Assembly (NCBI GenBank): GCA_030266525.1 | Contig: JAJDIC010000024.1 | Coordinates: 1-25,976 of the forward strand | Source of the DNA: Desulfovibrio sp. OttesenSCG-928-G15 | GTDB taxonomy: Bacteria > Desulfobacterota > Desulfovibrionia > Desulfovibrionales > Desulfovibrionaceae | Direction: 5' to 3' | DNA length: 25,976 nt | Part shown: piece by piece, positions 23,570 to 25,976 of the stretch | How positions within the stretch are numbered: the first letter of the stretch is position 1 | Layout: each line of letters opens with the position of its first letter | Translations under genes and position numbers: made by a program | Notes under the pieces: generated by a model | Seen by the model: the letters and a program-made list of their open reading frames with translations, nothing else | Told to the model about the DNA's origin: nothing | Database searches by the model: none

Positions 23570-24697
23570 ATGAGATGTGCTTTATTACAGCTGAATGCCA
23601 AAGTCGGAGATGTTTCTGCCAACGCCGAAGCCATTATCAGGGCTGCGCAAGAGGCGGCTGACCGAGGAGCTCACCTTTGTATCACGCCCGAGCTGGCTTT
23701 GACAGGGTATCCCCCTCTTGATTTGTTGCTATACCCGGCATTTATCGAGGAGGTTGAGTCTGCCGTGCAAGGTATTGCAAATGCTCTTGACGAGGTGGGG
23801 GTCGCGCTTGTGTTGGGTGCTCCCGGTCGTAGTAATGATAACTCGCGCAATACCCTGCATAATTTGGCCCTGTTTTTATATGAGGGACGTATTCAACACC
23901 GATATGCTAAAATGCTCTTGCCAACCTACGATGTGTTTGATGAATCGCGCTATTTTGCGCCAGGTTCGCAGCCCTGTCTTGTGAAATATATGGGACAGCA
24001 GATCGCCCTGACGGTATGCGAGGACATATGGAGTGACAGCGCGTTCAATGTATCCAGATCGTATATGGCAGCGTTATTGGATGAATGCCCTCCCTTCGAC
24101 ATACTGATAAATCTGTCTGCATCGCCTTTTGTCGCTGGTAAACAGGCGTTACGGCTGGAGCTTGTGACATCCTTGGCAAAACGCTATCGAGCGCATACCT
24201 TGTATGTAAATGCAGTGGGGGGCAATGATGAGTTGATTTTTGATGGACGCAGTTTTTATGCCAGGCCCAATGGAGTGATCTCTGGCCGTGCTTTACCGTT
24301 TGAGGAAGATAGTCTTCTTGTAGACATACAATCATTCAGCTTTCAATCTTCAGAGCTCACTCCTGATGTGACCGGCTTTGAAGCAGAGGTTTGGCAAGCG
24401 TTGGTCCTTGGCGTGCGCGATTATTGTCGCAAGAATGCAATTCCCCGGGCCGGGTTGGGGCTTTCCGGCGGTATTGATTCCGCTCTGGTGGCAACCATTG
24501 CTTGTGAAGCTCTTGGGGCGGAAAATGTATTGGGCTATTTACTACCTTCCCCATTCTCCAGCACTCACAGTTTGGTGGATGCACAAAAACTGGCTGCAAA
24601 TTTGGGTTTACAAACCAAGGTACTCTCTATCGAACCAGGTATGGTGGCCTTTGAAGCCATGTTGGCGGGGTGTTTCGCAGGTGAAAAACTGATGTGA
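23570..24697 (+). CDS. nadE: Glutamine-dependent NAD synthetase, N-terminal part (frameshifted)
   Basis: NadE amidates nicotinic acid adenine dinucleotide to NAD. This part holds the whole nitrilase-type glutaminase domain with its triad E41 (TPELALTGYPP), K114 (RYAKMLLP) and C150 (LTVCEDIW), and the start of the synthetase domain with the ATP-pyrophosphatase loop LSGGIDSALVA (298-308). At residue 372 it runs into an A5 tract (24684-24688) and stops at TGA 24695-24697. Adding one A restores the family sequence TDVTEENIQARLRG in the next frame. The frame therefore looks broken by loss of one base, either a real mutation or a read error. The ribosome site is weak; a 12-codon frame (23535-23573) overlaps the start as ATGA. 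Confidence 0.9.
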   Translation: MRCALLQLNAKVGDVSANAEAIIRAAQEAADRGAHLCITPELALTGYPPLDLLLYPAFIEEVESAVQGIANALDEVGVALVLGAPGRSNDNSRNTLHNLALFLYEGRIQHRYAKMLLPTYDVFDESRYFAPGSQPCLVKYMGQQIALTVCEDIWSDSAFNVSRSYMAALLDECPPFDILINLSASPFVAGKQALRLELVTSLAKRYRAHTLYVNAVGGNDELIFDGRSFYARPNGVISGRALPFEEDSLLVDIQSFSFQSSELTPDVTGFEAEVWQALVLGVRDYCRKNAIPRAGLGLSGGIDSALVATIACEALGAENVLGYLLPSPFSSTHSLVDAQKLAANLGLQTKVLSIEPGMVAFEAMLAGCFAGEKLM

Positions 24698-25224
24698 CAG
24701 AAGAAAATATTCAAGCCAGACTTCGGGGAAGTATATTGATGGCCCTGTCCAACAAACTGCAATTCTTGCTTTTGGCTACTGGGAACAAGTCCGAGCTTTC
24801 GGTTGGTTACTGCACAATCTATGGTGATATGTGTGGTGGGCTGAGTGTTATTGGTGACCTGTATAAAACGGAGGTATATCAACTTTGTCGCTGGCTGAAT
24901 GCCACCAAAGGCATGATTATTCCCCAAAATATCCTGACCAAGGCACCTTCGGCGGAGTTGAGGCAGGATCAAACAGACCAGGATACCTTGCCGCCCTATG
25001 ACGTGCTGGACGCCATACTGGTTGCCATACTGGAAAAGCGAAAAACCTGTTCAGAGCTTGTGGCACAAGGATATGGCCATGAGGTTGTGCGTCAGGTGGC
25101 TGTTTTGCTGAGCGAATCAGAATTCAAACGAAAGCAGGCTGCCCCAGTACTCAAAATTTCGAGGCAGGCTTTCGGTATAGGCTGGCGCATGCCTATTGCT
25201 TGCCGGCAAGCCGTTATGGTGTAG
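24694..25224 (+). CDS. nadE: Glutamine-dependent NAD synthetase, C-terminal part (frameshifted)
   Basis: This frame continues the synthetase domain: TEENIQARLRGSILMALSN, LLATGNKSELSVGYCTIYGD (NAD/ATP-binding GNKSE), YKTEVYQLCRWLN, IPQNILTKAPSAELRQDQTDQDTLPPYDVLD, and the C-terminal FKRKQAAPVLKISRQAFGIGWRMPIA that marks the true end of the protein. Together with the first part it gives about 550 residues, the normal length of the two-domain enzyme. A GTG at 24694 could start it and overlaps the upstream stop (GTGA), but no ribosome site precedes it. A synthetase cut between its ATP loop and the TEENIQAR helix would hardly fold alone, so this is not a natural gene boundary. Confidence 0.88.
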   Translation: MTEENIQARLRGSILMALSNKLQFLLLATGNKSELSVGYCTIYGDMCGGLSVIGDLYKTEVYQLCRWLNATKGMIIPQNILTKAPSAELRQDQTDQDTLPPYDVLDAILVAILEKRKTCSELVAQGYGHEVVRQVAVLLSESEFKRKQAAPVLKISRQAFGIGWRMPIACRQAVMV

Positions 25225-25336
25225 GCGGCGTTGTGGCAATTTTTTGTTCCAGCCTGTCTGTAGCTCTCAGGTAATCCTCAATGATGTGGTCAGCGGAAAA
25301 GCCCAACGTCTTCCGTGTACAGGGTGCGTTCAGACG
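25214..25336 (-). pseudogene. C-terminal fragment of an unrecognised gene, convergent with nadE
   Basis: A minus-strand frame ending at TAA (complement of 25214-25216) reads RKTLGFSADHIIEDYLR then ATDRLEQKIATTPPTP. It looks like true protein: amphipathic helices and a clean proline-rich tail ending within the last bases of nadE. No start was found; upstream it runs into plus-strand coding sequence. The RKTLGFS stretch recalls the C-terminal part of IS1-type transposases, but this is too short to claim. It is probably the surviving 3' end of a gene truncated near 25320. Confidence 0.35.
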
Positions 25337-25485
25337 GGCCTGACGGCGGGAAGGCCGAGCTTGTTCGCTCGGCAATTCAGCAGTACCGGGAGATTGCCAA
25401 AAAGCAGTTGCTGGAAGAATACCCGGAGTTGCGCGAATATGCGAAGCAGAAGAAGGCGGGTAAGCCGGGGAGGTGGGCGTTTTAA
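25315..25485 (+). pseudogene. Short lysine-rich protein or gene fragment of unknown function
   Basis: From a GTG at 25315 the frame gives 56 residues: a YRVRSDGPDGGKAELVRS start, a long charged helix (IQQYREIAKKQLLEEYPELREYA) and a basic tail (KQKKAGKPGRWAF). Base composition and residue pattern are protein-like. There is no good ribosome site and the similarity-like character starts abruptly, so it is more likely the 3' end of a larger gene than a complete one. The family was not recognised. A weak T-tailed stem (25523-25545) lies 38 bases past its stop. Confidence 0.4.
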
Positions 25486-25522
25486 GGATGAAGTAAGCAG
25501 ATGTGGGGGCTCCGTTTTCCGA

Positions 25523-25545
25523 AAGGGAGGCGGGCCTTCTTTTTT
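25523..25545 (+). terminator. Weak T-tailed hairpin
   Basis: AAGG (25523-25526) and CCTT (25535-25538) form a short stem with a GC-rich loop, followed by six T (25540-25545). It lies downstream of the fragment at 25315-25485 and upstream of the small membrane peptide's promoter. Confidence 0.35.
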
Positions 25546-25561
25546 GCCTGGCGTCCCATGA

Positions 25562-25590
25562 TTGCCTGCCCCCATGAAATGCCCTATAAA
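25562..25590 (+). promoter_or_regulatory. Sigma-70 promoter of the small membrane peptide
   Basis: TTGCCT (25562-25567) and TATAAA (25585-25590) are separated by exactly 17 bp. The predicted start is near 25597, giving a leader of about 40 bases with the very strong ribosome site AAGGAGGTGG (25621-25630). Confidence 0.65.
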
Positions 25591-25635
25591 GGCTGCGGGG
25601 CGATCCTCTGAGTCTCTGACAAGGAGGTGGTGCCT

Positions 25636-25716
25636 ATGGAGCAGTTCCTGCTTAACATCCTTGCTGCCATTGTGGCTGGCTTGGTTGTGGCCCTTATTAG
25701 TCGCAAGATGAAATAA
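25636..25716 (+). CDS. 26-residue membrane peptide, type I toxin-like
   Basis: The peptide begins MEQFLLNILAA, has a single hydrophobic stretch of about 18 residues (LLNILAAIVAGLVVALI) and ends in a basic SRKMK tail. The layout, a short membrane helix with a positively charged C-terminus, is that of small type I toxins (Fst/Ldr/holin-like). The ribosome site AAGGAGGTGG is near-perfect and a good promoter lies at 25562-25590, so it is very likely expressed. Three GC-rich hairpins follow directly (25721-25792). It sits among mobile-element fragments, as type I modules often do. No antisense RNA was identified. Membrane-active toxicity is inference; a harmless small membrane protein is the alternative. 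Confidence 0.6.
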   Translation: MEQFLLNILAAIVAGLVVALISRKMK

Positions 25717-25720
25717 GGTT

Positions 25721-25792
25721 GCCCCGGTAGGAGTTGCGATCCATACCGGGGCGTGAAACCTGTAACCGCTACAGGGGGATTGCCCCAGGGGC
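25721..25792. other. Cluster of three GC-rich hairpins after the small peptide gene
   Basis: Hairpin 1 is GCCCCGGTA (25721-25729) with TACCGGGGC (25744-25752), perfect over 9 bp. Hairpin 2 is CCTGTA (25759-25764) with TACAGG (25770-25775). The third is the GC palindrome GCCCC-A-GGGGC (25782-25792). None has a U-run. They could form a structured 3' end of the peptide's message or a non-coding RNA on either strand that takes part in its control. Confidence 0.5.
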
Positions 25793-25822
25793 GGGAGTGT
25801 TGACGCACTTTCGCCCCACCAC

Positions 25823-25849
25823 TTTTAAGATAACCGCGTTATGCTGGTT
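25823..25849. other. dif-like (XerC/XerD-type) site
   Basis: On the plus strand TTTTAAGATAA (25823-25833), a 5-bp centre CCGCG and TTATGCTGGTT (25839-25849) line up with the classical dif arms (TTTAACATAA and TTATGCGC on the same strand). The inner bases agree well, the outer bases of the second arm do not, and the centre is 5 bp rather than 6. It lies exactly where the ORF6N gene loses its family sequence, which fits a recombination junction of an element that uses Xer proteins. Confidence 0.35.
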
Positions 25850-25943
25850 TGGCAAGGTCAGAATCCAGTATGGCCCGTTGCCCACGAAACTCAACAATGC
25901 GATGCACAACGGTTTCCAGGGTTAATCCCTCATCATTTGTCAT
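25839..25943 (-). pseudogene. Truncated ORF6N-domain (phage antirepressor-type) gene
   Basis: From the ATG at 25943 (GAGGAA upstream as ribosome site) the frame reads MTNDEGLTLETVVHRI then VEFRGQRAILDSDLAK, the start of an ORF6N DNA-binding domain (pattern: I-x-x-x-R-G-Q-x-x-x-x-D-x-D-L-A-x-L-Y-G-V). After DLAK it meets PA and a stop instead of the LYGV continuation, so only 34 residues remain. ORF6N domains are found in phage and mobile-element regulatory proteins. The break coincides with the dif-like site. Confidence 0.6.
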
Positions 25944-25976
25944 GATGGGGTTCCTCGGACAACCATACTTGACCCC

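Noticed and set aside
23298..23573. 91-codon frame overlapping glnK and reaching the nadE start
   Set aside because: It runs through the glnK coding end and the palindrome at 23388-23446; only its last 12 codons (23535-23573) could act as a leader for nadE, and they lack a ribosome site.
24684..24697. Programmed -1 ribosomal frameshift in nadE
   Set aside because: The zero-frame codons GAA AAA do not form a proper X-XXY-YYZ slippery heptamer and no downstream stem or pseudoknot was evident; a one-base loss in the A-run is simpler.

Overview
This window looks like a chromosomal segment of a Desulfovibrio-like anaerobe (Desulfovibrionales). The basis is the gene set rather than a marker gene: a type III glutamine synthetase (GlnN), LL-diaminopimelate aminotransferase next to dapF, a NifA-type sigma-54 activator beside purine and pyrimidine genes, and moderately GC-rich coding DNA. 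No rRNA, tRNA or CRISPR array was seen.

Layout. (1) 1-1420 is a degraded accessory segment. It holds a degenerate 20-bp tandem repeat, a RelB/RelE-type toxin-antitoxin pair, a fragment of a ribbon-helix-helix (mobilisation-like) protein, and a 23-bp inverted repeat abutting that fragment. (2) 1418-10649, all on the minus strand, holds a periplasmic HdeA-like protein, purC, a NifA-like regulator, purF, carB and carA. Transcription runs carA-carB-purF and then possibly on to the regulator and purC. (3) 11011-20256, on the plus strand, holds glnA (GSIII), then gltB-dapF-dapL, ending at a strong bidirectional terminator. (4) 20367-23446 holds gldA (minus) divergent from amtB-glnK (plus). (5) 23570-25224 is glutamine-dependent NAD synthetase (nadE), split by a -1 frameshift in an A5 tract. 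(6) 25214-25976 is a second accessory patchwork: gene fragments, a 26-residue membrane peptide with its own promoter and a hairpin-rich 3' region, a dif-like site, and an ORF6N-domain gene broken at that site.

How it fits together. Most of the window concerns glutamine and ammonium. AmtB brings in ammonium, GlnK senses nitrogen/energy state, GSIII and GltB assimilate nitrogen, and CarA, PurF and NadE are glutamine amidotransferases that spend it. The DapF/DapL pair spends glutamate on lysine and peptidoglycan precursors.

The strongest new signal is regulatory. glnA and amtB each have a -24/-12 (sigma-54) promoter. Each is preceded, at practically the same distance (123-124 bp from repeat start to the TTGC element), by a 16-bp inverted repeat of the form GYTACAYTTTTGTARC whose symmetric positions vary in a matched way. 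The NifA-like protein in the same window is the obvious candidate activator, although the repeat is not the classical NifA site. The PII protein also lacks the usual uridylylated Tyr51 (Val instead), suggesting signalling without GlnD-type modification.
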